DNA of 64,000 nt from Nymphaea colorata (GCF_008831285.2 NC_045140.1:20892370-20956369), one strand, 5' to 3'. Shown: positions 12,701-25,226, numbered from the stretch's first letter. Numbers and translations: made by a program. Notes: generated from the sequence alone by a model not told the origin.

Positions 12701-13641
12701 GTTAATGCCATAACATTACCATGCTTCATTCAATAGAGAAAGCAGAATTTACGACCAATAACAAATTCAACGCACGAACTGACCATATAAAAAATGAATT
12801 TAAACGTCCAAATGATGATGACTAAATTTCCCAATAACAAAGAGAAGCAATTAAAAACCACCAACTTGGTCCTCCAAGATTTAACATTCGCCCTATAGTT
12901 CATTACTTGTCAGATGGGAAAGGAAACTGCAAAAAATTCTGTTGAAAATATCAAAGTACAAAAGAAGCCTTAAAGATCAGTTGCCAGCAACCAAATTGAC
13001 CCTTGAAAAGAAACGCGGCTATTTCACCTCTGGATCTGCTCCAGAAGGACAAAATATTCTTACTCAACCCACGTACTAACCAGCTTCGAGAAATCCAAAA
13101 CTGATCTAGCAGAACTCGTTGAGTTCTGCTCAAGTAAGAAAACACAAAAAGAAAGTGGACATCGGACACACGAATTGCCAACCAAATCATACACGGCGTA
13201 CTACAAGGGAAAACCGAAGCCGAAGAAACTCTTCCTCCCCAAGGAAACACACGCCCTACCATGGTCAATTTCAAGTGACACTTCCTACGTACGTACGAAC
13301 TTCGATTCCCACCAAATTCGCCAACGACAGCTACAAGAAAACTAAAAGCTAAATAATCCTTGTTCAAGACAACCAAATTCATACGCCAAACACCCACAAC
13401 ATGGTGAAGAGAACCACCCAGGAAGCCGCATCATCGAAGCGTTTTGGAGAGAAAACAACACTTACATTGCAGCGATGGTAGCGAGCCATTTGAGAATAGA
13501 CGTCCCGATCCCAACGCCACCAAGAGAAACGGCGTGCTTCGCCAGCTTCCTGGCCGCCGTGGCCAGCTCGTTGAGATCAGATTCAAGCAACTCCTCGTTC
13601 ACTCCGTCCGTCTTCATCTTCAGGAACTCCATCCTCCCCAT
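9718..13641 (-). CDS. COR413PM: Cold-regulated 413 plasma-membrane type protein (COR413)
   Basis: Multi-pass membrane protein of the plant COR413 family, associated with cold and drought acclimation; its biochemical role is unknown. Exons on the minus strand are 13641-13466, 12649-12542, 12460-12390 and 9971-9718. Together they give 609 nt and a 202-residue protein, close to the roughly 200 residues usual for the family. The start MGRMEFLKMKTD matches the conserved N terminus. Family blocks follow: YLLILDRTNW, LPYIFFSLP-like (here LVPYIFFSLP), DWLEMPGSLIL, YLLQEHIRASGGFRNSFTQ and GISNTLGIIVLLVYPLW. Most of residues 45-202 is hydrophobic, consistent with five or six membrane spans. No plastid leader is visible, which favours the plasma-membrane branch over the inner-envelope COR413-IM branch. 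The last intron is 2.4 kb. The gene is convergent with SEC3A. Confidence 0.95.
11620..11925. repeat. About 152-bp tandem duplication in a COR413 intron
   Basis: The word TAAGTTGCAGCTAC occurs at 11632 and 11784, and the following sequence (CCAATAA..., CATAGGGCAA..., ATTATATGATGAATC) recurs with the same spacing. The two copies are clearly diverged, so the duplication is not recent. Confidence 0.75.
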
Positions 13642-15709
13642 CTTCTCCTGCACCACCAAAGAGAGAAGCGGCACCCTTCCCCCACCAAAAACCAGAAAAA
13701 GAGAGAGAAAGAGAGTGGGAAATGATCCCAAGAGGAGGAATTGGAAGATAAATGGGGCGGTGGGATCGCGGATGCGATAAGAACGGCGCCAGAACCGTTA
13801 CTCTGGAAGACTGTAAAAAGCGTAGGTATCTGGCGATGATTTTTTCTCTCTCGCCCGTCATACTCAATACAACGTATCTGTAACGCGACTCGCCGTCGAC
13901 GGGATTGACACTCTGGCAAAGGGGCCGACTGAGTTCGGTTGGGCAAGAATGGCATGGGTGACACGGTACATTCGGCGACCCTCAGCTACAGATTGCGACG
14001 GCTTTGACGGTCGATCATCCATGAACTTTACATGTACCTAATCGACTTGGATGAATGCAAATTATGCAATTATTGGAGCTATCAAAGTTATTGCTCCTGT
14101 CGGTTACTAATAACACTTTGGCCATATTGCTCTTGATGAGCTCAAACAAGGCCGATGGGACTTCCATTCAGAACCTTCAATCAACTTAATGTGGCAGATG
14201 CTTCACACCAAAAGCGAAAGTTCATCAAATGAAGAAAAAAGTAACTCGAACTTTGTCTCAGATTTACAAACAGAAAGGTTCGTCCCGTAGAACAACAAGG
14301 AGTGCGGTTAAAGCTGTTGATCTCAGATCCGATAAGGCAAGAGGTCGTGTAATGGGCCATAAGCTCAAGCTGCAGATTTGGCGGCTTTTAACAAAGAGGG
14401 AAAACTACAAAGCTCAAACTGATCCCAATCCAAAGAAAATAATTGCTGGGCCCAATTCCAACTCATCGACAACCCCCGCTCGAGACACGACAACTCAGCC
14501 ATTGATTGTTTAACTGGCGCTCATATCATTCACTGCATAACGATCCCTAGAAGCGCGATTATATCATTCCCCCCCATGGGCTTATACCAAGATTGGATAT
14601 CATGCATGCTAACATTATTAATGTGTTTGCTGTTGACCCAACCGTTTTGCAGACAAATAAACGGTTCTCCTCCTCCTTAATTCTTGCTGCACTGGGAATC
14701 CAATGAAAAAAAGTTGCAAACTGCTCCTGGTTTTGTGTGAAAACATGAGCTTCTGATTTGCAGCTATCTTCATATTCTTCTTACTTTTTTATCTTTAAAT
14801 GGGTTCTGCTTGCTTTATTCTGTAAAAACCACTTAAAAAATGCCGAGTTAACCTGATTTGATATGGCTGACACTGCCTCGTCCACTGATCACTCTTTAAA
14901 ATAGTTCACCTCACTTAAAAATTTGTGAGCATTGCCGATGGCTTTTTTAGAAACTTTTAATGTGTTTTTCATGTGTCATAGATGATAGATGGCTTCCTTA
15001 CAAACTCCTTGGCACTTGATAGATGGTTTTTGAGATATTAAAAAAATAGAATATTAAAAGTTTTAAATAAAGATAAATACCAAACCAGGTATTCGATGGG
15101 TATGAAGACTCCCAATAACTAAGCGGGCAGCCTTAAGCTTCCGGCAAGGAACTTGGACCTGCCCGAGCTAGGTTTTCTCTAACCTTGGGCCGCCCAGCCT
15201 AACCCTAGCTTGACTCATACCACATGGAACAAATACTACCGCTTTGAACAAATACTACGAATACAGTTGTGCAATATTAATTACAAAATTTATTGAGGGT
15301 TGTATTTATCACAGTACATGCCCCTAAGTAAATGGATTGGCCACGTTAGTGGGTATGCAAGGGATAAGCTTGCAGTATAGTTTAAAAATCTTGACTCATT
15401 TCAATAATATTGCAATAATGCGTACATGTCGGAACATAAGAGAACTGACCTATTTTGTTCGCTGAAAAAATCAAATAGCTCTTTTCTGTGCCTTCTAAGA
15501 ATCAAAACTTGCGCGGGGCTTTGATTATTGCGGGGCATGGATCCGGTTTCATGGGTTCCTGAATTCACCTACTCCTTACTTACGCCGGCCCATCTCAAAT
15601 TATGTAGCTGTTTGAAAGAACAACACAATCCTATTCGAATGGAAGATTGGAAGAAGAAAATTAATCTGTTTGAAACTCACACACAGACACACTCTCTCTC
15701 TCTCTCTCT

Positions 15710-15741
<32 letters not shown>

Positions 15742-16043
15742 AGGAAAATCTTTCCGCTTAGCCGCCGCTCCATTCTCTCGGCTCATCCTAGCCGTCGCTC
15801 TGAGAAAGATCGGGCGGCTTTTTCGTTTTGCTCCTTGCACCTTGTTTCTCTCTCCCCGAACAACACTCTTTCTTCCCCACTCTGAACTTCCTCTCAAACC
15901 CCTTTAGTTTTCCCTTGTTTCCCTCTCTTCTGCTCCATCAATGTGTGGGAGGTGACTACACCGTGAACACCCACCATCACCATCTGCTGCTGGTGGAGAA
16001 ACAGGGGCTCCGCAACACCTTTTGAAATAAGAGATTGGATCGG

Positions 16044-16079
<36 letters not shown>

Positions 16080-16216
16080 GTGAAAGAGAAAGAGAAAAAT
16101 TGATCGAGATCATACTACTAGGTGAAAGACCAAAAAGAGACGCATTGTTTGATGTTTAAAATGTTTTTTTTTTGTCATCTACCTTTACCGATATGATTTT
16201 AAGAACAGGTTCATGC
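13642..16216. other. COR413 5' region and gene-free DNA
   Basis: The first 200-250 bp are GA/CT-rich and probably 5' UTR and core promoter of COR413. A 94-codon frame at 14229-14513 (+) is basic and has no recognisable domain. Compound microsatellites sit at about 15692-15741 (CT, CA, then AT) and 16045-16077 (AT). Nothing else is identified. Confidence 0.45.
13924..14104. promoter_or_regulatory. Two CRT/DRE core motifs upstream of COR413
   Basis: GCCGAC lies at 13924-13929 on the plus strand and ACCGAC on the minus strand at 14104-14099, about 290 and 460 bp upstream of the COR413 start. RCCGAC is the core bound by CBF/DREB factors in cold-induced genes. Six-base motifs arise by chance, so the link to cold response is inference from the gene's family. 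Confidence 0.35.
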
Positions 16217-16224
16217 AAAACATA

Positions 16225-16409
16225 TGTTAAATGGTAGAGAGAGGGAAAGAGTGAAGATGGAAAGAATCTTCATTCATTATTGACAAAGCCTTACCCAACG
16301 TAAGATATATATACAAAATCAATGATAGATAAGGCAAGACAGGGAATCACGGCTCAATATGTTTCAGGATGCTGCTGATTCTTATCTAGAAGTTGTGTAA
16401 CGTCTAACA
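16225..16409 (-). repeat. 3' LTR of the minus-strand copia element
   Basis: 185 bp with the same termini as the 259-bp partner. By eye it lacks three segments of about 28, 36 and 10 bp and differs at about ten aligned positions. Immediately inside it (16410-16424) is a purine-rich tract in element direction, ending GAGGGCGGGCAAG, which serves as the polypurine tract. Confidence 0.88.
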
Positions 16410-19400
16410 CTTGCCCGCCCTCAAGTTGGCACCGAGAGGCCTAACTTGCTTTTTAATTTGATGAACACATCTTTACCTAAAGCCTTAGTGAAAATGTCAG
16501 CAACTTGATTTTGAGTCTCCACATGTTTGGTATGAATCTCTCCATTCTAATCCTCTCCCCTATAACATGACAATCAGTTTCTATATGCTTGGTCCTCTCA
16601 TGAAATACAAGATTTGCAGATATGTGAACTACTGCCAAATTGTCGCTATATAATTCTATTAGTTGTTGATGTTTGATTTCAATATTGCTTAATAACTATT
16701 TTATACAAATCATCTCGCATGTCGTTAGAGCCATTGACTTGTACTCAGCCTCTGTTGATGACCTTGAAATGGTAGTTTGCTTCTTTACAATCTATGATAT
16801 TGGATTTTCCCAATAAAGATAGACATTTCCCCAATAAAGATGCAAAAGCCTGAAGTGGATCTTCACGTTATTGGGCACGTGGCCCAATCTAAGTCACAAT
16901 AAGCTTTGACACTAATTTTACTAAATAAAGATAAAAATATACCAAAGGTTGGCATGGATTTGATGTACCGAAGAATTCTAAAGGCTGCGTCCATGTGTGT
17001 TATTGGGTTGCGACATGAACTGACTTAGTAATTGGACGTTGTGTAAGATGTCAGGTCGTGGGATGGTGAGATAAGCGAGCCGTCCAATCAATTTTTTGTA
17101 AAATGTGAGGTCTTTCAATGGCTGGCCTGCTTCATCATCAAGTTTCAAATGTTGCTCCATGGGAGTTTCGTTTGGTTTGTCACCGTTATACCCGGCCTCA
17201 CTCAGAGTATCCATGTTGTATTTCCTTTGAGATAAGAATATGCCTTGTTTGGAACGGGCAACTTCAATACCCAAAAAATATTTTAATATACCCAAATCTT
17301 TTAGCTGAAACTTGCTGTTGTTGACAGACTTCAAATTTGTAATTTTCTCTTGATTGTTTCATGCATGCAATTATTATGTCATCCACATAGATGATAATAA
17401 GTAGTCTGCCTTTGACTAAGTAAAACCTAGTTGTATTAAGGTTTCAGTAAGTTTAAAGAACCAATTGCGAGATGATTACTTGAGCGATTACTTGAGCCCA
17501 TATAATGATTTTTTTAGCCGACATACTTCATGCTCCCCCTATCGGGTAAGACCAGGAGGGAGAGTCATGTATACTTGTTCAGAGAGGTCACCATGTAAGA
17601 AGACATTATTGACGTCAACTTGGAATAGACTCCACCATTTGATGCGGCAATAGACAAGAGACATGGAATGATAGTGATTTTAGCAACTGGTGAGAAGGTC
17701 TCTGTGTAGTCTACAACCTTTGTTTGGGTATAGCCTTTGGCAACGATGTACGCCTTATGTTGCTCAATGGTGCCATCAACATGGTATTTGAGATTATACA
17801 CTCATTTGCATCCAATGAAGTGTTTGTTGGGAGGTAAATCAACGACGTCCCAAGTGAAATTTTTTTCGAGTGCACAAACAGCAGCCATAGCATCATGCTA
17901 TTCTGCAAACTGCATCGCCTGGTGGAAGGACGATGGTCTAGAATGGTGGAGAAGAGAAGTGAAGAAAGCTTGGTAGTTAGGAAAGAAATGTTGAAGATGA
18001 AGGTAGTTGGTGATGGGGTACCTAATGCCTTTAATGGATGCCTTGATGCCAATTCAGATGATTGAGTTGGATGAATGGAGTAGCATTGGAAGTCCTTGAG
18101 GTGTCAAGGAGGCGCACATACCCCAGTTGATCGCCGTATTGGTGGGGCAATGTTAGGTTGGGTGGGCATATGAGATGCGTTCGGATGTGGAGTGGGCATG
18201 GTATGAGGGTCGACATATTCAAGAGGTTCATGAATAAGGAGATGTATGACAACATCACTATGGACTTCCTTTATATTGTGGAAATGAAAGGTATCTTCAG
18301 AAAATTGAACATCACGACTCGTAAAAATTTCTTGGATATTAAGATCGTATAATTTATAAGTATTTTGGCCAAAAGGATATTCTATAAAAATGCATTTGCC
18401 AGAATGTGCGTCAAACTTGTGAGATTTTCCAATATTATATGCATAAACACCCAAACACTTGAAGATGCTCATACTTGGGCTTCTTTTCATAAAGAATCTC
18501 GTAAGGGGTTTTACCATGTAAAGGTTGTGTAGGCAACCGGTTTAGTAAGTAAGCAGCAGATAAAATACAATCTCCCCAAAACTTGATAGGAAGGCCAGCT
18601 TGAAAACAAAGGACACGAGCAATATTCAATAAATCCTTGTGCTTCCGTTCTACCACTCCATTTTGTTGTGGGGTGGCAACGCAAGAGTGTGAGCGCTATA
18701 TTCCTTTATTATGCAACAAAGTTTTCAAGTGGGATGAAAAGAACTCAGTTCCATTATCACTGCAAATTTTTAATATTGTTGTAGAAAATTGATTTTTTAC
18801 AAGGTTACGGAATTTTTCAATGTACAATTATGTTTTTGATTTGTGGCGCATAAGAAAAACCCAACGGAAAAAATCGTCCACAATAGTAAGAAAATAGTGG
18901 GTGCCTGAGAGTGAAGGTGTTTGATAGCCTTCCCATATGTCACAATGAACCAATTAAAATATGCTAGTAGTACAGATAATACTATTTGGAAATGGCAAAC
19001 GTGTTTGTTTGGCAAGATAACATGCAGAACAATGTTCATGTTTGGAAGCAAAATTAAAAAATTGAAATAGCCTTTAATTGGGGAAAAGAGGGGTGACCAA
19101 GTCGAAGATGCCAGAGACTTTGCTGGTCGGACGAAATAGCAGCAACACGTGGTCCTTCATCCTCAAGAACATATAATCTATTCGCCATTCTACCCTTCCC
19201 AACCATCTTCAGTGAGTGTCGATCCTTAATAGTGCAACAATCATTGTCAAATATAATTTGACATTGATTTTCATTGACAAATTTAGGCACTGATATAAGA
19301 TTAAAAGTAAAAGAGGGAACACAACGAACATTATGCAAAGTAATGGAGGGGTTTAAGTGAATCTGACCGACGTGTGATAGGTGTAGAAGAACCATTAGGA

Positions 19401-20063
19401 AGCTGGACCAGATTCGATTTAACTAGCAAGTGATGAATAAGACGGGATAATGAATTGGTGATATAGTGTGTAGTGCCATTATCGATTATCTAAGTTTGAG
19501 AATAAGTTTGACAAATAGGGTAGTACCTATTAGATTGACTTTGGGAGTCTTGGAATTCATGAATTCTAGAAATTGTTGAAAGAGATCTGAATTAGGAGAA
19601 GCTGGCTGTTCTAGCACTTTGGTAGAGGCACTGAGAGATGCAATATCAGTTCAGGATGAGTTTGCTTATGGCTGTTGTCGTTGAACACCAAAGTTTTTCT
19701 TCTTAAGAAAGTCGTGTAGATGATAACATTGAAGTTTGGTAAGGCCTAATCAGCCACAGTGGTCACATTGGGGTCTAGGGAGTCCCATGGATCTAATAGC
19801 ATTATTATGACTTGTATCTTGGCGTTTTATGGTAACTACCGTAGAATGTGTCAGGCTGAAGTGGAATATGAAGCTCTCACTGCCTTTCTTCTTAAACAAA
19901 TAATGCATAAGCATTGGATGTGTCAGACATTGGTTCCATAAGAAGTATCTGGCTGCGAATGAGACCAAAACTTTCATTCAAGCCCATCAAAAACTGAATA
20001 AGTCTACCATGTTATTGTATTTCAGTCAACTTTTTTATTGCTCCACAATCACATATCGGTGGA

Positions 20064-20814
20064 GTGACATATGCATCATATTAATCTCATAAACCTTTGA
20101 TTTGTGTATAATAAATGTTTATAAGATTGCAGTTGATGGTTTGCTGTTGAATTTGATACAAGCGAGGAGCGTTAGACTGTGTGAATCTGATTTTTAGCTC
20201 CTAAAAAAAAAACAATTTCTTTGGCATATGCGACTGTTGGCATCAAAGACTTATGAATGACATTGAGCAGCCAGGAAATGATCATATTATTGCATTTTTT
20301 CCAAGATATAACAAGAGATGCCGGGATGTGGGTTTTGGTATGGAACCATCGACGAAACCCATCTTATTCTTTGCTAAGAGAGTCATGGTCATTGCACGCC
20401 TCCATGTTTCATAGTTGTTGCCAGTGCGAGTGACATATGCATCATATTCATCCCATAAACCTTTGATTTGTGTATAATAAATGTTTATAAGAGACTGACC
20501 TTGTTTGCAATTGATGATTTGCTGCTGAATTTGATACAAGCGAAGAGTATTAGACTGCGTGAATCTGATTTTTAGCTCCTTAAAAAAAAAAGCAACTTCT
20601 TTGGCATATAGGACTGTTGGCATCAAGGACTTATGAATGACATTGAGTAGCCAGAAAATGATCATATTATTGCATCTTTTCCAATATATAATGAGAGATG
20701 TCGGGGTTGTGGGTTTTGGTATGGAACCATCGACGAAACCCATCTTATTCTTTGCTAAGAGAGTCATGGTCATGACTCGCCTCCATCTTTCATGGTTGTT
20801 GCCAGTGAGAGGTT
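20064..20814 (-). repeat. Tandem duplication inside the copia gag region
   Basis: Segment 20430-20814 recurs at 20064-20429. The spacing is 380 bp for ATCATATTAT (20281 and 20661) but 366 bp for GTGACATATGC (20064 and 20430), because the left copy has lost about 14 bp. The protein word MTMTLLAKNKMGFVDGSIPK therefore appears twice in the gag frame before it runs out of frame. Confidence 0.9.
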
Positions 20815-20952
20815 GAGAAACAAGGCAAGCACCGGGATTGTCAGAGTGGTGGAGGTAAAATGGATTGTCATCTTGGGCAGTCGTTTCTGATCTCAAAGAT
20901 GACCCAATAGCTCCTTGAGTTTTTGCCATTGATGAGACTTAGGACCCCTTTG

Positions 20953-20964
20953 GCTTTGATACCA
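20953..20964 (-). other. Primer-binding site (initiator tRNA-Met) of the copia element
   Basis: In element direction the sequence directly after the 5' LTR is TGGTATCAAAGC, one base from the TGGTATCAGAGC complement of plant initiator tRNA-Met. This fixes the orientation of the element. Confidence 0.88.
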
Positions 20965-21223
20965 TGTTAAATGGTAGAGAGAGGGAAAGAGTGAAGATAG
21001 AAAGAGAGAGGGAAAGGGTGAAGACGGAAAGAATCCTTCGTTCCTTATTGACAAAGCCTTACCCAACGTAAGGTATACATACAAAATCAAATGCTTATCT
21101 TTTCTATTTACTTGTATATACAACAGGATGATAGATAAGGCAAGATAGGGAATCACGGCTCAATTTGTTTCCTGAAATCACAATGTTGCTGATTGTTATC
21201 CAGAAGTTGTGTAACGTCTAACA
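20965..21223 (-). repeat. 5' LTR of the minus-strand copia element
   Basis: 259 bp, TG...CA in both readings (TGTTAAATGG at the left, CGTCTAACA at the right). In the element's own direction it begins TGTTAGACGTTACACAAC. It holds an internal near-duplicate of a GAGAGGGAAAG(A/G)GTGAAGA segment that the other LTR lacks. Confidence 0.9.
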
Positions 21224-21228
21224 ACATA

Positions 21229-23101
21229 CATTGAGTTAACCATTTTTTAGACTTTAATAGTGTTTTTATGATGAGTAAAATTGAATGGCTTCCATTTTTC
21301 CATCTTTAGCAACACTTACTCTTCATTTCATGGCTTTGAGCTATCCTTAAATCCATATAATTCACATGAACAAATTTAATAGTGTGTTAGATTAAGAATC
21401 GCACGACAAATACTTTTTCTGAACCAAACTTGATACTTAACAGGCATTGCAGGCTCAAAGGAATCAAAAGTTGAACAGAATCAGCTTGATTACTTGTCAT
21501 GTGCAGAAAAATATTCATACGCCATTGGAATGAAAAAGGACTTGAGAGAGAAATACAACACTCTGAGCCACAGGATGATCATTTTGTAGCATACTGAATG
21601 GTGAAGAGAACAACTGCTGGATGAATGTGAAGACCACTAAGCAAATGAAAGCAAACTTATACACTGAAACGACGACAAACTCAACTCCAGCTCCCTTCTT
21701 TTTAATGACAGCCATGGAAAGTTTGATTTAATGCTTTAATGGTTCCATCCAAGATCGACTCACGCGCCTTAGGTTAGTGGATCCAAACCAGTCCATGTTC
21801 AGCTTCAACTCACACTCAAAATGGCTAGGAAACAAAGAACTGGCAATATGAAATGCGTACATAAATCTTTGAAGATTTTTAAAAATATTTGAGATAAGAT
21901 TATTTTCAATATGTTTCCTTTTATACACATCCCATTGTTTCATTCTTGAATCAAGAGGTTATTACAATCTGCAGTAATTTTGTTGCATCATCGAATTGGC
22001 AATGGATAGACTTCCTTATCGCGTCTATGCCTAGTTGACTGCTAGTAGGTGGGTTTGAACCATGATTTCCTTGTAATAAGATGAGATTCCCCAGCTGCTA
22101 TATTAGATTCAGCGATATGGATCTGTTTATAACTCTTTTCCAAAAACAACCATGCTTAGCCTAACTCGAATCATGTTTCTGGTCATATGAATTTGCTCCT
22201 ATTAATCATCGGTCAGGTCCAAATATGATCCGATCCTCGCCCACTCACTGGCACTTACAAAGGACTAAACATCTTTAAAGCAACTGAATGAATAAAACGG
22301 CAATAAAACACATTTAAAAAAAAACCCAGCAAGAAAAAATGTGTATTATATGTGTTTTTTGTATCTTTTATTATTAATTTCTCATTTATCTTATTTGTAT
22401 ATAATTTTCAGGATTTTTTAATTTTTTTTTTAAATTACTGAATTTTGCTCAAAATTTTTATGAGACATACAACTTTGTCATATTATGCCTAGAAATTCAT
22501 CGCTGAATAATACCCATCAACAAAATATGTGACAATGGTAGACATGCCTGGATACTATATGGCCTTCATCGACACGGCATGCTACAGGCCTACATCTTTA
22601 AAATTTAGATCCATCTATGCCAATAATTGGCGCATGGCCATTCCTTGCCATGTTTATTTAGATAATTAATTATGTGGTACAATGAATTACCAATGTCTGT
22701 TTTATCAAATTTTAAAGGAAAATAATTTCATTACGCTATGATTTAATTCTAATTATTTATCTAAATCTAACAATCTTAAAAAATGCAAATCAAATATTTA
22801 TCAAGAACCATTTTGATATAACAATTTTATCAAATTACATATATCAACCACAAAATCAAACTCCCAGGTACTCATTCAAAGCAAATGACTGACCTTAACT
22901 GGGCTCATTAAAAAGATGGACCTTGAGTTTAAGATGTTCTTTGGCATTCTCAATAAAAATATTCTGCGAGTGTTGCATGAATCAAACCTAAAGGTTGAAG
23001 CATATTTATGTAATGTTTAATATAGTGTTTCACAAACCTGTTTTAACCTTTGAAACAAATTAATGAAACCCGAATATGAGGTTATTGTGCCGAATGACTA
23101 A
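21229..23101. other. Gene-free AT-rich DNA
   Basis: No exon, RNA gene or domain was recognised. Frames here are short (up to 71 codons) and AT-rich. Confidence 0.45.
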
Positions 23102-23294
23102 GGGGTGGTTTGGTAGCATGAATATTTTATGAGTGCTTCATAAATAAAATAAAAAGTCTTTCATAACATACATAAAGCACTAAAATTGAGACATACTTAA
23201 AACACAAGCACTAAAATTGAGACATATTTAAAACACTCACATATTATTTCTATTGTCAAATAACTTCAAAATGCGATCAAAACCAAGCCCATTA
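23102..23294. mobile_element. Possible PIF/Harbinger-like MITE
   Basis: The left end GGGGTGGTTTGGTAGCAT follows a TAA. The right end, in reverse complement, reads GGGCTTGGTTTTGATCGCAT and is followed within two or three bases by TAA. GGGG-TGGTTTGG ends and a TAA target are typical of Tourist-type elements. The interior has a 31-bp tandem duplication (AGCACTAAAATTGAGACATA at 23176 and 23207). The termini match only in part, so this is tentative. Confidence 0.35.
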
Positions 23295-23660
23295 AAGGGC
23301 TTAATATTTGTGATTTATGATGCCGACCCCAAGTTAGCTGAGGCATTTGGGTCCCATTGTTGGATTTAGTATCAAAAATCAACAACCTGGATTCGCGCTA
23401 GACCCGACCCGCAAACTGCCCCCTTTTTTCTTGAGAATGGCGGCTACAGTGGTTCATTGCATGCCTTCTGGTTGCCGCGCGCGAAAGGCAGACGCCTCCT
23501 TCCAGAAGAAACGCAGCCGTTGCCCTCTCTCTCTCGCTCTCTCACTCTTCCCCCGATGAGTGGAGGGGAGAGGGATTGGTGCTTCTCCGAGAGACAGTAA
23601 CGATCGATCAGGCTTTCCTACTGTTTCTTTATCTATTTCAGAACTAGGGCTTTTGCTATC

Positions 23661-25226
23661 ATGTTCAGGAGAAGGGTTACCATTCTTATCCTCAGATCGA
23701 TATCTACTGTCTCTCGTTCATCTCATTCTTCTCTCACTCAATCCTCCGCTCTTCGTGATGCCAACCCTCTCAATGTCGCGAACTCTGATCATTCAGACCC
23801 ATCTGCGCGCTTCCTACCTTTCGCGGGACTTCGACCTTTTGTGAGATTCGTCGGCACAGCTGCTGCTGCAGTCGGAGAGCCATTTCAAATAAATCCCACG
23901 AATTTTAATGAATATCCTGATCGTTTCCAGCCGACCAACTATGGGTTTGGGAGTCAAATGAGTGGCACGGTCCCCGGACCGGAGCTGGTGCCAACCATCG
24001 AAGATCAGCCGGCTGAGGGCGATGGATACAAGGGAACTATTGACGAGATGGAAGCTTTTTGCAAAGAAGGCAAGATGAAGGAGGCTGTGGAGGTCCTCTC
24101 CCTGTTAGAGAAGCAGGGTACGCCGGTGGATTTGCAGAGCTGCTTGCGGCTTCTGAAGGCGTGCGGCGATGAGAAGTTCTTGGAGGGAGCCAAAGCTGTT
24201 CACGACCACATGGTGAGGTCCTGGCCGAGCATTGAAGTGAAAGTGTACAATAGGATTATAGATGCGTATTCTAAGTGCGGGTCAATGGATGATGCTTACC
24301 AAGTATTCGAGAAAATGCCAGAGAGGAACTTGACCACGTGGGATAAGATGATAACTGGTCTTGCACAGAATGGGTTGGGAGAGGATGCCATTGATTTGTT
24401 TAATCAGTTTAAGAAGATGGGATTGAAGCCCGACGGATTTATGTTCATTGGGGTCTTTGCTGCTTGCGCTTCGTTGTTCGCAGTGGATGAGGGGATGCTG
24501 CACTTCGAGTCCTTGGGCAACGAGTATGGGATTGTTCCCAGTATGGAGCATTACGTGGCTATTGTAGATATGCTTGGGAAAGCTGGGCATATTGAGGAAG
24601 CCCTTGAGTTTATTGAGAACATGCCAGTGGAGCCAACTGTTCATGTTTGGGAGGCATTGATGAATCTTTGTCGAGTTCATGGCTATACAGAACTGGGAGA
24701 TCGCTGTGCTGAGCTTGTGGGACAGTTAGACCCGTCCAGGTTGACTGAACAGTCTAAGTCTGGTCTTGTGCCTGTGAAGGCTTCAGACTTAAAGAAAGAG
24801 AAAGAGGCTAAAAGAAAAGCCAGCCAAAATTTGTTAGAGAGCAGGACTAGGGTTCACGAATATAGGGCTGGGGATACATCCCACCCTGAAAAGGACAGAA
24901 TTTACGCACAGTTAAGAGCCTTGAGTGGTCCGATGAAGGAGTCAGGATACTTGCCTGATACGAGATTTGTACTGCATGATATAGATCAAGAGGCAAAGGA
25001 GGAAGCATTGCTTTATCACAGCGAGAGGCTGGCCCTCGCTTATGGGCTCCTTAGTAGCCCTGCTTGTTCACCTATCCGAATAATTAAGAACCTCCGCATA
25101 TGTGGTGATTGCCACAGCGCTTTAAAGATCGCATCAAAGATTGTTGGCCGTGAACTTATTGTCAGAGATGCTAAGAGATTTCACCATTTCAAGGATGGGG
25201 TGTGTTCTTGCAGGGACTACTGGTAA
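23661..25226 (+). CDS. PPR protein with C-terminal DYW deaminase domain (MEF8-like)
   Basis: Organelle RNA-editing factor of the PPR-DYW class, encoded by one uninterrupted 521-residue frame. Residues 1-35 are Arg/Ser-rich with almost no acidic residues, typical of a mitochondrial leader. A short PPR tract spans about 125-360, with motifs such as [26 protein letters not shown] and [26 protein letters not shown] abbreviated here by position (195-220 and 298-322). The DYW domain (about 380-521) has the deaminase HSE at 453-455, CGDCH at 481-485, CSC at 515-517 and the terminal DYW. There are few PPR repeats and no PG box before [18 protein letters not shown]; this layout resembles Arabidopsis MEF8 and MEF8S (At2g25580, At4g32450). 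Orthology is inferred from memory. The first in-frame Met gives the targeting-like N terminus, so I kept it. Confidence 0.93.
   Translation: MFRRRVTILILRSISTVSRSSHSSLTQSSALRDANPLNVANSDHSDPSARFLPFAGLRPFVRFVGTAAAAVGEPFQINPTNFNEYPDRFQPTNYGFGSQMSGTVPGPELVPTIEDQPAEGDGYKGTIDEMEAFCKEGKMKEAVEVLSLLEKQGTPVDLQSCLRLLKACGDEKFLEGAKAVHDHMVRSWPSIEVKVYNRIIDAYSKCGSMDDAYQVFEKMPERNLTTWDKMITGLAQNGLGEDAIDLFNQFKKMGLKPDGFMFIGVFAACASLFAVDEGMLHFESLGNEYGIVPSMEHYVAIVDMLGKAGHIEEALEFIENMPVEPTVHVWEALMNLCRVHGYTELGDRCAELVGQLDPSRLTEQSKSGLVPVKASDLKKEKEAKRKASQNLLESRTRVHEYRAGDTSHPEKDRIYAQLRALSGPMKESGYLPDTRFVLHDIDQEAKEEALLYHSERLALAYGLLSSPACSPIRIIKNLRICGDCHSALKIASKIVGRELIVRDAKRFHHFKDGVCSCRDYW

Larger units (their letters stand above)
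16225..21223 (-). mobile_element. Degenerate full-length Ty1/copia LTR retrotransposon
   Basis: A 4,999-bp element read on the minus strand, flanked by a perfect 5-bp duplication ACATA (16220-16224 and 21224-21228). Domain order is gag, zinc knuckle, protease, integrase, reverse transcriptase, RNase H, which is the copia order. Gag spans 20929 to about 20064. A CDHC-type knuckle near 19770-19735 has lost its His, and a protease remnant (DNGTTHY) precedes 19395. GAG-pre-integrase lies at 19395-19054, with the LWHLRLGHPS motif. The integrase core is at about 19050-18435 with its D, D and E positions recognisable. Reverse transcriptase runs about 17800-16978 and still shows VDVNN and YVDD. An RNase H remnant is at about 16800-16440. 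Many stops and frameshifts make it non-functional by itself. Confidence 0.95.

Noticed and set aside
14229-14513. 94-codon basic frame upstream of COR413
   Set aside because: No recognised motif and no splice or promoter context; kept only as a note.
15985-16010. TGGAGAAACAGGGGCTCC, resembling miR164
   Set aside because: Several mismatches to the mature miRNA and no star arm or hairpin nearby.
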